Below, piece after piece: positions 37,880-46,382 of a stretch of DNA of 64,000 nt; the stretch's first letter is position 1; every line of letters starts with the position of its first letter. The DNA is from Kordia algicida OT-1 (lineage in GTDB: Bacteria > Bacteroidota > Bacteroidia > Flavobacteriales > Flavobacteriaceae), in the NCBI RefSeq assembly GCF_000154725.1, contig NZ_DS544873.1:789407-853406 (forward strand), given 5' to 3'. The position numbers and the translations under genes are program-made. The notes below the pieces were generated by a model. The model was not told the DNA's origin. It ran no database searches and saw only the letters and a program-made list of their open reading frames with translations.

Positions 37880-38529
37880 TGAATAAACAGCAGATTTTAT
37901 ACAATAGAGCCATTGACAACTTGACCTATTTGGTATTGAATTACTCAAAACCTGTTCAGGAGTTGTTAGCCTATCATCACGTTTTTTTCAAAGGGAATCC
38001 CTCAAAAGAGCAACTTATTAACGAAGTGGTAGAGCAGATCAAGTTAGGAAACAAGCAATTTATAAGTTCCCTTGAAAAGCTAATGATTCGATTTTCTAAG
38101 CAGGAAAACGATCAATTTTGGGGAGCGATCGCCAAAGGTGCGCTTGGAATCGTAGGTGGATTACTCGGCAAGAAAAAAAGGCGTAGCTCATCAGGAGCTA
38201 GTTCGGCTAATGCTGCGGCACAAGCCAATGCTGCAAAAAGAGATATGGAGCGTCGCCTTAGAGAAATGCAAGCACAACAAGAGCGTGAACGTAGAGAAGC
38301 AGAAAGGCGTGCAAGAGAAGCGGAAGCACGTAGAGTCAGGGAAGCCAAAGAAGCTAGAGAAAGAGCTGAAGCCGAGAAAAAGAAGATGAACATGATCATG
38401 GGTATCGGTGCTGGAGTGGTCGTTATTGGCGTGATCCTAGTAATTGCACTTAAACCTAAAACGCAAGCACCTCCTTACAGGCAGTATCCACCAATGCCAC
38501 AGGTCAGTAGCGTGCAAATGCCACAATAA
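37879..38529 (+). CDS. Coiled-coil membrane protein, 216 aa
   Basis: The N-terminal 70 residues resemble the start of the previous protein (NRAIDNLTYLVLNYSKPVQELLAYHHVF). An Ala/Ser and then Arg/Glu/Ala-rich coiled coil (about 105-170), a membrane helix (about 173-191, MGIGAGVVVIGVILVIAL) and a Pro/Gln-rich tail follow. Likely a structural virion protein; no family recognised. Confidence 0.65.
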   Translation: MNKQQILYNRAIDNLTYLVLNYSKPVQELLAYHHVFFKGNPSKEQLINEVVEQIKLGNKQFISSLEKLMIRFSKQENDQFWGAIAKGALGIVGGLLGKKKRRSSSGASSANAAAQANAAKRDMERRLREMQAQQERERREAERRAREAEARRVREAKEARERAEAEKKKMNMIMGIGAGVVVIGVILVIALKPKTQAPPYRQYPPMPQVSSVQMPQ

Positions 38530-38674
38530 TAGATACGACACTAAACTGAAATTAGAGCATACAAGGTTTTAATTCAGTATAAAATAACGAGAATGATACG
38601 CCTTTTTACAAAAGTTGATATAGGTTTCAAATCAGTAATTGGGTAAATGTACAATCAAATTTTAGCTACGCACT

Positions 38675-39241
38675 ATGATAGATCCACTAGCAAGCACACA
38701 GATAGAAGAGTATGATGAGTATAACAGAAAGCAATTTCGTGGCATAAAAAAACGAAGATTTGGCAGAAGAAGACCGCCTGTTCGCTCTGATCCTAATGGT
38801 TTTCCGATTGCAGTAAAAATACCGAGCAAAAGGCAACCTAAAATTGTCAAAGGTCGTCCTACTAAATTGCCGCCACTAACAGGCTTTAAAAAAAGCAACA
38901 ATACAGGAGTTGTAAAACCTAGTATATTGGTTAGAAATGCTTCTATAAACAATAAAAAAGCATCAAATCCTACAAGAAAAATAGGGATTGCGAAACTTAT
39001 GAAACAAACGGGTGCAGTAAAACAAGCATCGCCACAAGTTTCCACGGATAAAACACAAGTTCCCGCTACAAACAAGCAAAGTAAAGAAGCTTTAGATAAA
39101 GGGAAACAATCAGATACTAGGGTTGGAAAGATCGTCAAGATTGTCACGGGTATAGCGATCATTGGACTGGCAAGTTTTGGAATATACAAGTATGTTCAAT
39201 ACCGCAAAAAAATAAAAATAGGACTAAAAAAATCAGCATAA
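38675..39241 (+). CDS. Basic membrane protein, 188 aa
   Basis: Highly basic N-terminal two thirds (RGIKKRRFGRRRPPVR and further Lys/Thr/Pro-rich sequence) followed by one C-terminal membrane helix (about 158-176, VTGIAIIGLASFGIYKYV). This layout suits a protein linking DNA inside a capsid to an internal membrane. It abuts the next gene directly (stop TAA then ATG). Function inferred only from charge and position. Confidence 0.6.
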   Translation: MIDPLASTQIEEYDEYNRKQFRGIKKRRFGRRRPPVRSDPNGFPIAVKIPSKRQPKIVKGRPTKLPPLTGFKKSNNTGVVKPSILVRNASINNKKASNPTRKIGIAKLMKQTGAVKQASPQVSTDKTQVPATNKQSKEALDKGKQSDTRVGKIVKIVTGIAIIGLASFGIYKYVQYRKKIKIGLKKSA

Positions 39242-39730
39242 ATGATCTCAGGGGAAACACTAAATCTTGTTGAAGATCATCTTCTACGAGATGATTACGA
39301 CGATTTTTTTGGAAGCAAAAAAAAGCGTGCCGAGCGAAAAGCTAAACGAAAAGCCAAACGACTGGCAAGACGTTTAAAACGAAATTCTTCCGCCAAAGTT
39401 CAAGAGCGAAAACAAAAGCGGAGTAAATTTTTCAAAGATGTAGGACAGATCTACAAAGACATAGGTGGTGCAACTGCCATAGGTGGTGTTATTGACGCCA
39501 TAGTACTACCCAAAGATACACAAACTGCGGACATATCTAATGAGGAAGGTTCTGATTATCAGTTTTCAGTTGGCAGTACTGATGACCAAGCAGCACAAGA
39601 AAAGCAGGAGCAAAAAAAGGGAATTCCAACATTTATCTATGTCATAGGTGGGATCGTTTTAGTTGGGGTGGTCGGACTGTTGATCGTGCAAAACAACAAA
39701 GCAAAACAAGTACAAACATTTAATCCATGA
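39242..39730 (+). CDS. Basic membrane protein, 162 aa
   Basis: Begins with an acidic patch, then a Lys/Arg/Ala-rich helix (KKKRAERKAKRKAKRLARRLKR, about 25-46) and ends in a hydrophobic helix (about 128-149, FIYVIGGIVLVGVVGLLIVQ). Layout parallels the previous protein: DNA-binding-like basic region plus C-terminal membrane anchor. No family recognised. Confidence 0.6.
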   Translation: MISGETLNLVEDHLLRDDYDDFFGSKKKRAERKAKRKAKRLARRLKRNSSAKVQERKQKRSKFFKDVGQIYKDIGGATAIGGVIDAIVLPKDTQTADISNEEGSDYQFSVGSTDDQAAQEKQEQKKGIPTFIYVIGGIVLVGVVGLLIVQNNKAKQVQTFNP

Positions 39731-40497
39731 TCACAACGATTCCCTCAAATCATGAGCGTTTTAGAATTCGCCTGACCATTCTATCGAAAAGACCATTTCA
39801 TTTAGGGATCAGGTTGTACAACCCATTGTACCCCAACTCGTACTATTTCAGGCGCAAAGCATTCTTTAAAGAATCAGGTGTAGTGCGTGAATTTATCGTT
39901 TCTATGCCTGTATCTCCAAAAAGTTTAGAAATGGAGATCTATGACAAGAATAGTTCCAATGATAAGAGTTTTGAAATTCAAGCGGTTCGTGTAGAAAAAA
40001 TGCCTGAGATCAAAATGTGGGCAACCGATCAGCAATATCAATTTTTTGAATTTGCGGTTAACTTTTCGGAAAAAGCGGGATACGTTTCTCCAGGGTTTTA
40101 TCAGAGTAGTGATGGTGAATTTTTATTTCAATACTTACCCACGATCACGGATGCTTTTGGAAATGAACTGATCACCCCCGCTAGAACACATCGGAAAATG
40201 CCACGTGTTCAAATATCTCGGAAATTATTTCTTGGATATACCATACCGATCCGTGTTGCCATTCTTGCACATGAGGGATGCCATTGGTTTTTAAATACAC
40301 GAAGTCAGACCACGGCAGATCTATGCGGTATAAAGCAATACTTGGATTATGGTTTTCCAACTATTGAAGCGGTATATGCGGTAACGAAGGTATTTGGTAA
40401 TACCCCTGAAATGGTGGGTAGGTCACAAATAAGTAGAACAAAACAGGTTATTAATTTCATTGAAAATTATAAAGCAAATGAGCAAGCAACTATATAA
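39727..40497 (+). CDS. HExxH zinc metallopeptidase-like protein
   Basis: 256 residues. The sequence HEGCH (residues 182-186) in the context RVAILAHEGCHWFLNTRSQTTADLCG fits a zinc-binding HExxH motif with a downstream Asp as possible third ligand (ADLCG). The N-terminal part (1-150) is beta-rich. It overlaps the next gene by 20 bp. In a virion-assembly operon a processing protease or a host-wall/entry enzyme would fit. Substrate unknown. Confidence 0.6.
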   Translation: MITTIPSNHERFRIRLTILSKRPFHLGIRLYNPLYPNSYYFRRKAFFKESGVVREFIVSMPVSPKSLEMEIYDKNSSNDKSFEIQAVRVEKMPEIKMWATDQQYQFFEFAVNFSEKAGYVSPGFYQSSDGEFLFQYLPTITDAFGNELITPARTHRKMPRVQISRKLFLGYTIPIRVAILAHEGCHWFLNTRSQTTADLCGIKQYLDYGFPTIEAVYAVTKVFGNTPEMVGRSQISRTKQVINFIENYKANEQATI

Positions 40498-41980
40498 TTG
40501 GTATGACAGGAATGAGCGTTTACGATCATTCTACAAGGAATTGTTGGAAGAAAATCAGGTTGCTCAGATCACAGTTACCAATTGCAGCGCACAACAACGA
40601 GAGATCACCTTATGGGGAGCAAACAAATGCGCTCCCATAGCTGATCCTTTATATGGTAGTGAACAAGTAAAATTGGAAGCAGATGTTGATCGGGATTCTT
40701 ATGAGGTGATCTACAACCCTGTAAATGACCTATTCTATGTGATCAATTATAGGGATGATACCATTACAGTAGTTGATGATCAGGCACAAGTTGTACAAAC
40801 CATTGCCTTACATACTGATGTGATCCTAACGGTCAACCCTATAAGTATGGTGGTAAATACCAATCCCAATAGTGCTGAATATGGTTGTGTAGCCATTGTG
40901 GGAACAAGTGGAAAAGAGTTCATTGTCGTGGATCTGACCTTTACAGTCTTGCGTCGCATACAACTTGTAAATGAGCCATACGATCTAGGATATGATCCTG
41001 TTTTAGATTGCTACTATATATCCGAACCATTTAGGAATCTGATCCTAAAGATCACCACCTTAGATGATCAGATCATTGAGCATTTAACTATTGAGGGGTT
41101 GCGAAATATTGGTATCAATACTGATAATGGTGATCTCTATGTGCATAACGTGGTCAATAATGATGTGGAAGTCTACAATACAGCAGGAAATAAAAGAGGG
41201 TGGTTTGAAAGGGTCACCACTAATGAAAATCATGTTTCGTTTTATTACCACCCTATAAGTAAGTACATGTACATTGGTTATGATACCCTTAATTCAGTCT
41301 TGGTGGCAGATGGACAAACCCTAGCGGTTCAAACAACGCTCAACACAGGGAGTTCCCCTATTGATATTCACTACAATCCACAAGATACCTATATCTATGT
41401 GGCTAATCAAACAGATCAAGACTTTACACGAATTGATGAAGATCTTCAAGTGGTTGATACCCTAGCGATCGTAGCTTTTGACCGAAGCTTTGCGATCAGT
41501 TCCAAAAATGGCGCAATTGCGCTCAACAATTCAACCCTACAACAGCTCTTTATCTACACCCGTGTTTCAAAATTATTAGTAAAGGTCAATCAGGATTATG
41601 AACAAATTCGACAGGATTTCAAATACAATCCTATGATCATCACGCACATGAAAGTAGTGGCTTCAACTAATCAGCGTATCAATACCTTACAGATCATAGA
41701 AACCTCTATCTCAGGCAAGCAGCTATGCGAACCTATATCACTAGGGGGCTATCACTCTCCGCAGGGATTTGGAAACGTATCTGAAGTATTTGAAATGGAA
41801 GGACAGATCGTGGATGGACGTGTTTGTTGGCGCTTTAAGATCAATCCCGATCAACAAGTCACATTTTTGATCTACTACAAGCAATTAGAGATGTACAATT
41901 TCTTACCTGAGAAGTCGAGCGTTTCCACAGGTGTAGCGCAAAGTAAAGGAATTCCAAAAGCTTGGAAAAAGGAACATTAA
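40478..41980 (+). CDS. Capsid-like beta protein with inserted beta-propeller
   Basis: 500 residues. The ATG at 40478 is preferred over a TTG 18 bp upstream. Residues 28-49 (VAQITVTNCSAQQREITLWGAN) match the start of the candidate capsid protein. Residues about 65-375 are a repeated YVTN-like beta-propeller (VIYNPVNDLFYVIN, LGYDPVLDCYYISE, VSFYYHPISKYMYIGY, IHYNPQDTYIYVAN). Residues about 380-485 then resume the capsid-like domain (YNPMIITHMKVV to VTFLIYYKQLEMY). The propeller therefore sits inside the beta domain. A vertex or receptor-binding spike protein is inferred. Confidence 0.6.
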   Translation: MSKQLYNWYDRNERLRSFYKELLEENQVAQITVTNCSAQQREITLWGANKCAPIADPLYGSEQVKLEADVDRDSYEVIYNPVNDLFYVINYRDDTITVVDDQAQVVQTIALHTDVILTVNPISMVVNTNPNSAEYGCVAIVGTSGKEFIVVDLTFTVLRRIQLVNEPYDLGYDPVLDCYYISEPFRNLILKITTLDDQIIEHLTIEGLRNIGINTDNGDLYVHNVVNNDVEVYNTAGNKRGWFERVTTNENHVSFYYHPISKYMYIGYDTLNSVLVADGQTLAVQTTLNTGSSPIDIHYNPQDTYIYVANQTDQDFTRIDEDLQVVDTLAIVAFDRSFAISSKNGAIALNNSTLQQLFIYTRVSKLLVKVNQDYEQIRQDFKYNPMIITHMKVVASTNQRINTLQIIETSISGKQLCEPISLGGYHSPQGFGNVSEVFEMEGQIVDGRVCWRFKINPDQQVTFLIYYKQLEMYNFLPEKSSVSTGVAQSKGIPKAWKKEH

Positions 41981-41993
41981 AACAAAGAGCAGT

Positions 41994-42425
41994 ATGAAAA
42001 CAGTATTAGAAATAGCATTAAGCCAATATGGCGTTAGAGAAAAAAAAGGAAAACTGCACAATCCTATTATTGTCAATTACTTCAAAGAGATTGGACACAG
42101 GTGGGTTACAACGGACGAAACGGCTTGGTGTAGTGCCTTTATGAACTGGGTAGCACTCAAGGCAGGAAAACAAAAAAGCGGAAAATTAAATGCACGTTCA
42201 TGGCTTTTAGTAGGCAGACAAGTAACCACCCCACAACAAGGTGATGTGGTGGTACTATGGCGAGAGCGAAAGCATAGTTGGAAAGGTCATGTGGGGGTAT
42301 TCATAGGGTATTCAGAAGATCAAAAACAGATCTATGTGCTTGGAGGGAATCAAAATAACCAAGTGAATATTCAGCAATATCCCGCATACAGATTACTTGG
42401 TTTTAGAGAATTAGCAAACGCTTAA
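41994..42425 (+). CDS. CHAP/TIGR02594-type peptidoglycan hydrolase
   Basis: 143 residues. Cys46 in ETAWCSAFMNWV, His99 in KGHVGVFIGY and Asn119 in GGNQNNQV make a complete catalytic set of the CHAP/NlpC-type fold. The ALSQYGVRE start matches the TIGR02594 pattern found in phage and secretion modules. It has no signal peptide, so export would need the holin or virion. Role: cutting peptidoglycan peptides at entry or lysis. Confidence 0.85.
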   Translation: MKTVLEIALSQYGVREKKGKLHNPIIVNYFKEIGHRWVTTDETAWCSAFMNWVALKAGKQKSGKLNARSWLLVGRQVTTPQQGDVVVLWRERKHSWKGHVGVFIGYSEDQKQIYVLGGNQNNQVNIQQYPAYRLLGFRELANA

Positions 42426-42441
42426 ATAAAAAAATAAACAG

Positions 42442-42948
42442 ATGAAAGAAATAGATTATTTGATCATTCACAGTACAAATACTTCCGAAGCATTGGACTT
42501 TGGCAAAGATGTGATCATAAAAAAGCACACCGAAGAAAAGCGCAATGGTGGTTTAGGTCTTAATCGACCAGGGTTTGACTATCTAATACCATTTAACGGA
42601 AGTTTACAAGTGATCATAGGAGAGGACAACCCAACCCAAACGGATATTTGGGGGATCTCTAATGGAATTCAAAACTTGACAGGCATTGCAAAACATATTG
42701 CTTATGTAGGGGGGAGAACCCTTAAAGAAGCATGGGAAAAAGATACCCGTACCGATGCGCAAAAAAATACACTTGAAACCCTTGTAAAATTCTATGTATT
42801 GCGTTTTCCAAACATTTTAGTTCTAGGCTTTAATGAAGTGCCAACAAAAATTACAGAGGATAGTCCCGCCTTTAGTGTAGGGGATTGGCTTGACTCAATT
42901 GGAATTCCTGAAAAAAACATATATAACAAACCAAGGTCAAAAGTATGA
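42442..42948 (+). CDS. Amidase_2-like protein with degraded zinc site
   Basis: 168 residues following the N-acetylmuramoyl-L-alanine amidase (PGRP) fold: IDYLIIHSTN, GFDYLIPFNGSLQV, HIAYVGG, DTRTDAQKNTLETLV. The first zinc His is present (His10), but the usual GHRD becomes GFNEV and the CP.F...W motif becomes SPAFSVGDW, so two of three zinc ligands are missing. It is probably catalytically dead and may act as a peptidoglycan-binding protein. It overlaps the next gene by 4 bp. Confidence 0.75.
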   Translation: MKEIDYLIIHSTNTSEALDFGKDVIIKKHTEEKRNGGLGLNRPGFDYLIPFNGSLQVIIGEDNPTQTDIWGISNGIQNLTGIAKHIAYVGGRTLKEAWEKDTRTDAQKNTLETLVKFYVLRFPNILVLGFNEVPTKITEDSPAFSVGDWLDSIGIPEKNIYNKPRSKV

Positions 42949-43130
42949 GAACACTATTGACGCTTGCTGTTGGATTTTGGATCGCTAGAGAACTATCATC
43001 GCAGTATCATAGACGATCATTTCTAAAGACTCAATCAAGGCAAAAGCGTCGTTTGGAAACCTTTTTAAAAAAACAAGGCTTTAAAGAATCAGAGGTAGTA
43101 TCACACACCCGATCAATTTTCAATATATAG
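42945..43130 (+). CDS. Small basic protein with short hydrophobic start (61 aa)
   Basis: Begins MRTLLTLAVGFWIARELSS (one short hydrophobic segment) and continues with a Lys/Arg-rich helix. Starts inside the end of the previous gene and is followed 3 bp later by the next. Unrecognised; one of several small virion-type proteins. Confidence 0.55.
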   Translation: MRTLLTLAVGFWIARELSSQYHRRSFLKTQSRQKRRLETFLKKQGFKESEVVSHTRSIFNI

Positions 43131-43133
43131 TTT

Positions 43134-43580
43134 ATGGCAATTCAAATTCAAGTAGAAGATCAAGTATTTCTTATTCCTGAAGCAGAGGACACCTGTGATT
43201 TTTGGACAAGTTATTACAGGCAACTCAAAAAAAAGCTAGGAAAACACAATGCCAAAATGATCTGGCTAGTGACATGGAAGTCGAACGGATCAACTTTTTG
43301 CAGTACAAGTCCAACCTTTAACAAATGGCTTAAAACAAATGACTTAAATGTATCTAATATGGCAACACGAACCATTGCAGACCTATCGGGAATTGGTGGA
43401 AGCATATTAGGATTTGGAAAGAACATGACAAAGATCTTATCCCTAGGGATTCCAATACTCTTAATTGTAGTGCTGATAGGGATTGTCATCATGCTTAGAA
43501 ACTCTACAAAGAATGCCACTATAAAAGATCTAGCGATGTTAACTCCCGCAGGACAGGCGGCAAAATTACTAGGCAAATGA
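43134..43580 (+). CDS. Membrane protein, 148 aa
   Basis: The N-terminal 95 residues are soluble, with a Trp/Lys-rich stretch (DFWTSYYRQLKKKLGKHNAK); a membrane helix lies at about 101-123 (LSLGIPILLIVVLIGIVIML). Overlaps the next gene by 4 bp. No family recognised. Confidence 0.65.
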   Translation: MAIQIQVEDQVFLIPEAEDTCDFWTSYYRQLKKKLGKHNAKMIWLVTWKSNGSTFCSTSPTFNKWLKTNDLNVSNMATRTIADLSGIGGSILGFGKNMTKILSLGIPILLIVVLIGIVIMLRNSTKNATIKDLAMLTPAGQAAKLLGK

Positions 43581-44068
43581 AAAAGAACATCTTGATCATA
43601 TCGGGAGCTGGAGTGGTGGTGTTACTTATAGGGAGTGTGATCATAGGTAGACGCACTAAAAAACGAGAACGACTCACTAGCAAATTACTTTCAGCACTAA
43701 GTGCTAGGATCGAACCAATAAAAAGTGGTATCGGCGGTCAGAATGCTTTTGACATTCATTATTTGGATAAGGTTAGTCAAGTAGTAGGCGGGCGTATCCT
43801 AGCTTTAAAGGAAAGTACGGCAACTCATTATGCGAATCAAATAAAAAGTTCTTTTAAAGCTTGGTATCAGGGTGGGGATGATGAGCAGAAAGTATATGGT
43901 GTGTTTAGGCAACTCAAAGACAAAGTACAAGTATCACAAGTGGTCAAAGCGTATCAAGAGGAGTATTCAAAAAATTTAATTGATGTACTGAAAGATCGTT
44001 TTGGGAAAGAGGAGATCAAGACCGTATTAGATATAGTGAATACAAAACCAAATTACAGAACTGCATAA
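43577..44068 (+). CDS. Annexin-like-repeat membrane protein (paralogue 1)
   Basis: 163 residues. One N-terminal membrane helix (about 4-23, LIISGAGVVVLLIGSVIIG), then a helical domain whose pattern GGDDEQKVYGVFRQLKDKVQVSQVVKAYQEEYSKNLIDVLKDRF resembles an annexin repeat (GTDE..v..vl..l......l..aY...y...L...l). It is clearly related to the next protein. Likely an envelope or virion membrane-bound protein. The annexin comparison is a pattern match only. Confidence 0.6.
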   Translation: MKKNILIISGAGVVVLLIGSVIIGRRTKKRERLTSKLLSALSARIEPIKSGIGGQNAFDIHYLDKVSQVVGGRILALKESTATHYANQIKSSFKAWYQGGDDEQKVYGVFRQLKDKVQVSQVVKAYQEEYSKNLIDVLKDRFGKEEIKTVLDIVNTKPNYRTA

Positions 44069-44071
44069 GGT

Positions 44072-44602
44072 ATGAAAATGACACAAAGAACATGGTGGAT
44101 GATCGGTGGTGGGACACTTCTTTTAGGAGGTATTGGCGGAATCATCTATTTCAAAAATAAAGGAAAACAGAGTGCGTTAGGCTACTCGATCGATCCTACC
44201 CGATCAAACATAGGAAGTGGTATTAAAGTAAATACAGTTGCCACAGCTTCGCTAAAACAAGAACCGAATTGGAACAAACCCTTTAACATGAACTATTTGG
44301 AAGATGTTAAAAAATGGGTATATCCCAAAAAGATTGCTGTTTTAAATAGATCAACGGCAACACACCTTGTAAAAACACTTCACAATGCTAGGGGAACTTT
44401 CAATGATGATGAATATGCTGTGCGTGATGTATTCAAGAAATTACAAAGCAAAACCGATGTAGCAAGCCTATCCAAAGCGTATTATGAGAACCATAACCAT
44501 AAAGATCTATGGCAACATCTAAATAGTTTTTTAAGTCATTCAGAAATGAAACAGTACGTGTGGCAATACATAAACCGATTACCTAATTATAAATTAACGT
44601 AA
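44072..44602 (+). CDS. Annexin-like-repeat membrane protein (paralogue 2)
   Basis: 176 residues with an N-terminal membrane helix (about 7-25) and the same helical domain as the previous gene: NYLEDVKKW, then FNDDEYAVRDVFKKLQSKTDV, LSKAYYENHNHKDLWQHL and a YINRLPNYKL end that matches VNTKPNYRT. The two form a tandem duplication that has diverged. No enzymatic motif. Confidence 0.6.
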   Translation: MKMTQRTWWMIGGGTLLLGGIGGIIYFKNKGKQSALGYSIDPTRSNIGSGIKVNTVATASLKQEPNWNKPFNMNYLEDVKKWVYPKKIAVLNRSTATHLVKTLHNARGTFNDDEYAVRDVFKKLQSKTDVASLSKAYYENHNHKDLWQHLNSFLSHSEMKQYVWQYINRLPNYKLT

Positions 44603-44616
44603 AAACAGACAAGCAC

Positions 44617-45102
44617 ATGAAAAAACAAATGCAAATAGCACCTTCATTCTTGGCAAAGCATAAAACCCCATTGATTATCGGGAGTATCGTCTTTGTCGTT
44701 GCAGGTATAGGAATTACCTACTATGTGATGAGCAAAAAGAAGAAAAAGCAAAGCCAAGAAAAATCAGGAATAGCTCAGTCAACAGCAAACATTGCTGTTT
44801 CTCCATCGAGATACACCCCACCATTTACTTCTTCAGGCACAAAAACGACAATCCCTGTACAGGCAAGTTCAAGTAAAATCGTAGTCAAATATGGTAGTCG
44901 AGGTAGTTTAGTAAGGATCTTACAACGCTACTTAAAGATGTTACATGAAGACTTAGGAAAGACAGGAGCAAAGCGTGATGGGGTTGATGGAGCATTCGGC
45001 CCAAAGACTGCAAAAGCGGCAAAGAGAAAATTAGGTAAAACGGTTTTCACTACCACAGATATCGAAAAAATGAAAAAAGCATTAAAAACACTAGGAAAAT
45101 AA
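44617..45102 (+). CDS. Membrane-anchored peptidoglycan-binding protein, 161 aa
   Basis: One N-terminal membrane helix (about 16-35, TPLIIGSIVFVVAGIGITYYV), a disordered Ser/Thr linker, and a C-terminal PG_binding_1-like domain (about 88-155, YGSRGSLVRILQRYLKML, DGVDGAFGPKTAKAAKRKLG). Anchoring to a membrane with a peptidoglycan-binding head fits a virion membrane or lysis protein. The stop overlaps the next start by 1 base. Confidence 0.7.
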   Translation: MKKQMQIAPSFLAKHKTPLIIGSIVFVVAGIGITYYVMSKKKKKQSQEKSGIAQSTANIAVSPSRYTPPFTSSGTKTTIPVQASSSKIVVKYGSRGSLVRILQRYLKMLHEDLGKTGAKRDGVDGAFGPKTAKAAKRKLGKTVFTTTDIEKMKKALKTLGK

Positions 45103-45812
45103 TGGAATCGATCAGTTTAGGAAAACGACTTTTAGTGGCAGGCGGAATTTTGGTATGTGGATACATCGCCTATTGTATACTAAGAAATAGAGAAGAAGAA
45201 CTCAAGCAACAAGAAGAAACCCAAGACGCTGACTTTATTGTCATTGTAGAGAATGATAGGGTAGAAGATCTTAAAAAAGATCAAAGTAAGGGGACACCTT
45301 TAAAAAAGGCTACCGATTCTAAAGCGGAAAAAGCTACTACACCCCTTAGTGTTATAAAAAATAGACCAATGAAAAAGACTGTTTCAAAAACACAGGGTCA
45401 AGATGTTAAAATAGAGGATAATGCAAAGCTCATTTGCTCGAAGCCACTTAAAATTGAGAATTCAATTAAAAAAGAACTCAAAGTAGAATCAGAACCGAAA
45501 GTGCTATCACCTGTCCATGATATTGAGGTGGAACAGCCTATTGAAGTAATAACAAAAACACAAGAAAAAGCGGCAAATGATGACTTTCCCTTACAACTAG
45601 GAAGTAAAGGAAAACGTGTATGGAACTTAAAGGTGTACATGCTAAAAAATCATGGTGCTAGCGGTATTGTAACGGATCAGTATGATGCCTTAACCGTAGA
45701 ACATGTAAAGCGCTATTTAAAAGTTGATACTGTTACAAAGCAGCTCTACACACAATTAAATATGGAAGGCAAACCAAAAAAGAAAAGAAATGCCACAAAA
45801 AAGAAGTATTAA
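45102..45812 (+). CDS. Membrane protein with degenerate peptidoglycan-binding domain
   Basis: 236 residues: N-terminal membrane helix (about 9-25, LLVAGGILVCGYIAYCI), a long Lys/Glu/Val-rich disordered linker (about 35-160), and a C-terminal region (about 165-225, FPLQLGSKGKRVWNLKVYMLKNHG) like a PG_binding_1 domain. Its layout parallels the preceding protein. It overlaps the next gene by 23 bp. Confidence 0.6.
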   Translation: MESISLGKRLLVAGGILVCGYIAYCILRNREEELKQQEETQDADFIVIVENDRVEDLKKDQSKGTPLKKATDSKAEKATTPLSVIKNRPMKKTVSKTQGQDVKIEDNAKLICSKPLKIENSIKKELKVESEPKVLSPVHDIEVEQPIEVITKTQEKAANDDFPLQLGSKGKRVWNLKVYMLKNHGASGIVTDQYDALTVEHVKRYLKVDTVTKQLYTQLNMEGKPKKKRNATKKKY

Positions 45813-46035
45813 AGATCTGATCGATGGACTTGTTGACAAGGATGGCTTGAAAACAGAAGTGACCATTACACTAACAAATCAAACATTGCTGAAAGTGATC
45901 ATCGCCTTGTTACTTAGTGGAATTGCCATAATTGTGATAGCCAACTTAGTAAAAAACGTTGTTCCTGATCATCAATTAACCGCTATAAAAGCAGAAATAC
46001 AAACGATCCGATCACATTTAAAAATAAAAACATAG
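45790..46035 (+). CDS. Small single-span membrane protein (81 aa)
   Basis: Soluble Lys-rich first half, one membrane helix (about 33-55, LLKVIIALLLSGIAIIVIANLV) and an amphipathic tail. Starts inside the end of the previous gene. Unrecognised; one of the small membrane proteins of the late operon. Confidence 0.6.
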   Translation: MPQKRSIKDLIDGLVDKDGLKTEVTITLTNQTLLKVIIALLLSGIAIIVIANLVKNVVPDHQLTAIKAEIQTIRSHLKIKT

Positions 46036-46040
46036 AACAC

Positions 46041-46382
46041 ATGAGAGAGATCATCACACAATTATCTGATTATATAAATAGCCTTGATTGGGCATACATA
46101 TTTACGTTTATCTTAATCTGTTACGGATGCAATTCTGAATATATAACAGGATTGTTTTACAAAATTTTCAGGTTCAAAATTGCCACACGGTATCGTGTGC
46201 TACTCATTGGAGTCCTCTATGGTATTACGGTCTACTTTATCAGAGATTATTCAATTGGCGATGTTGAAGTTTTATTGCAATCCTTTGTATTCGCCCTTGT
46301 ATTCCACAAGCTTCTTATTCAAAAAGTGATTCGCTACTTTTTTCAGATAAAACAACCAAAGCCTACAAAGTATGAAAATTAG
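46041..46382 (+). CDS. Holin-like membrane protein, 113 aa
   Basis: Two or three hydrophobic segments (about 15-33, 52-70 and 78-96), basic C-terminus (KVIRYFFQIKQPKPTKYEN) and short length match a phage holin. It directly precedes the spanin-like genes (10-bp overlap with the next), the usual lysis cassette order. No specific holin family recognised. Confidence 0.6.
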   Translation: MREIITQLSDYINSLDWAYIFTFILICYGCNSEYITGLFYKIFRFKIATRYRVLLIGVLYGITVYFIRDYSIGDVEVLLQSFVFALVFHKLLIQKVIRYFFQIKQPKPTKYEN

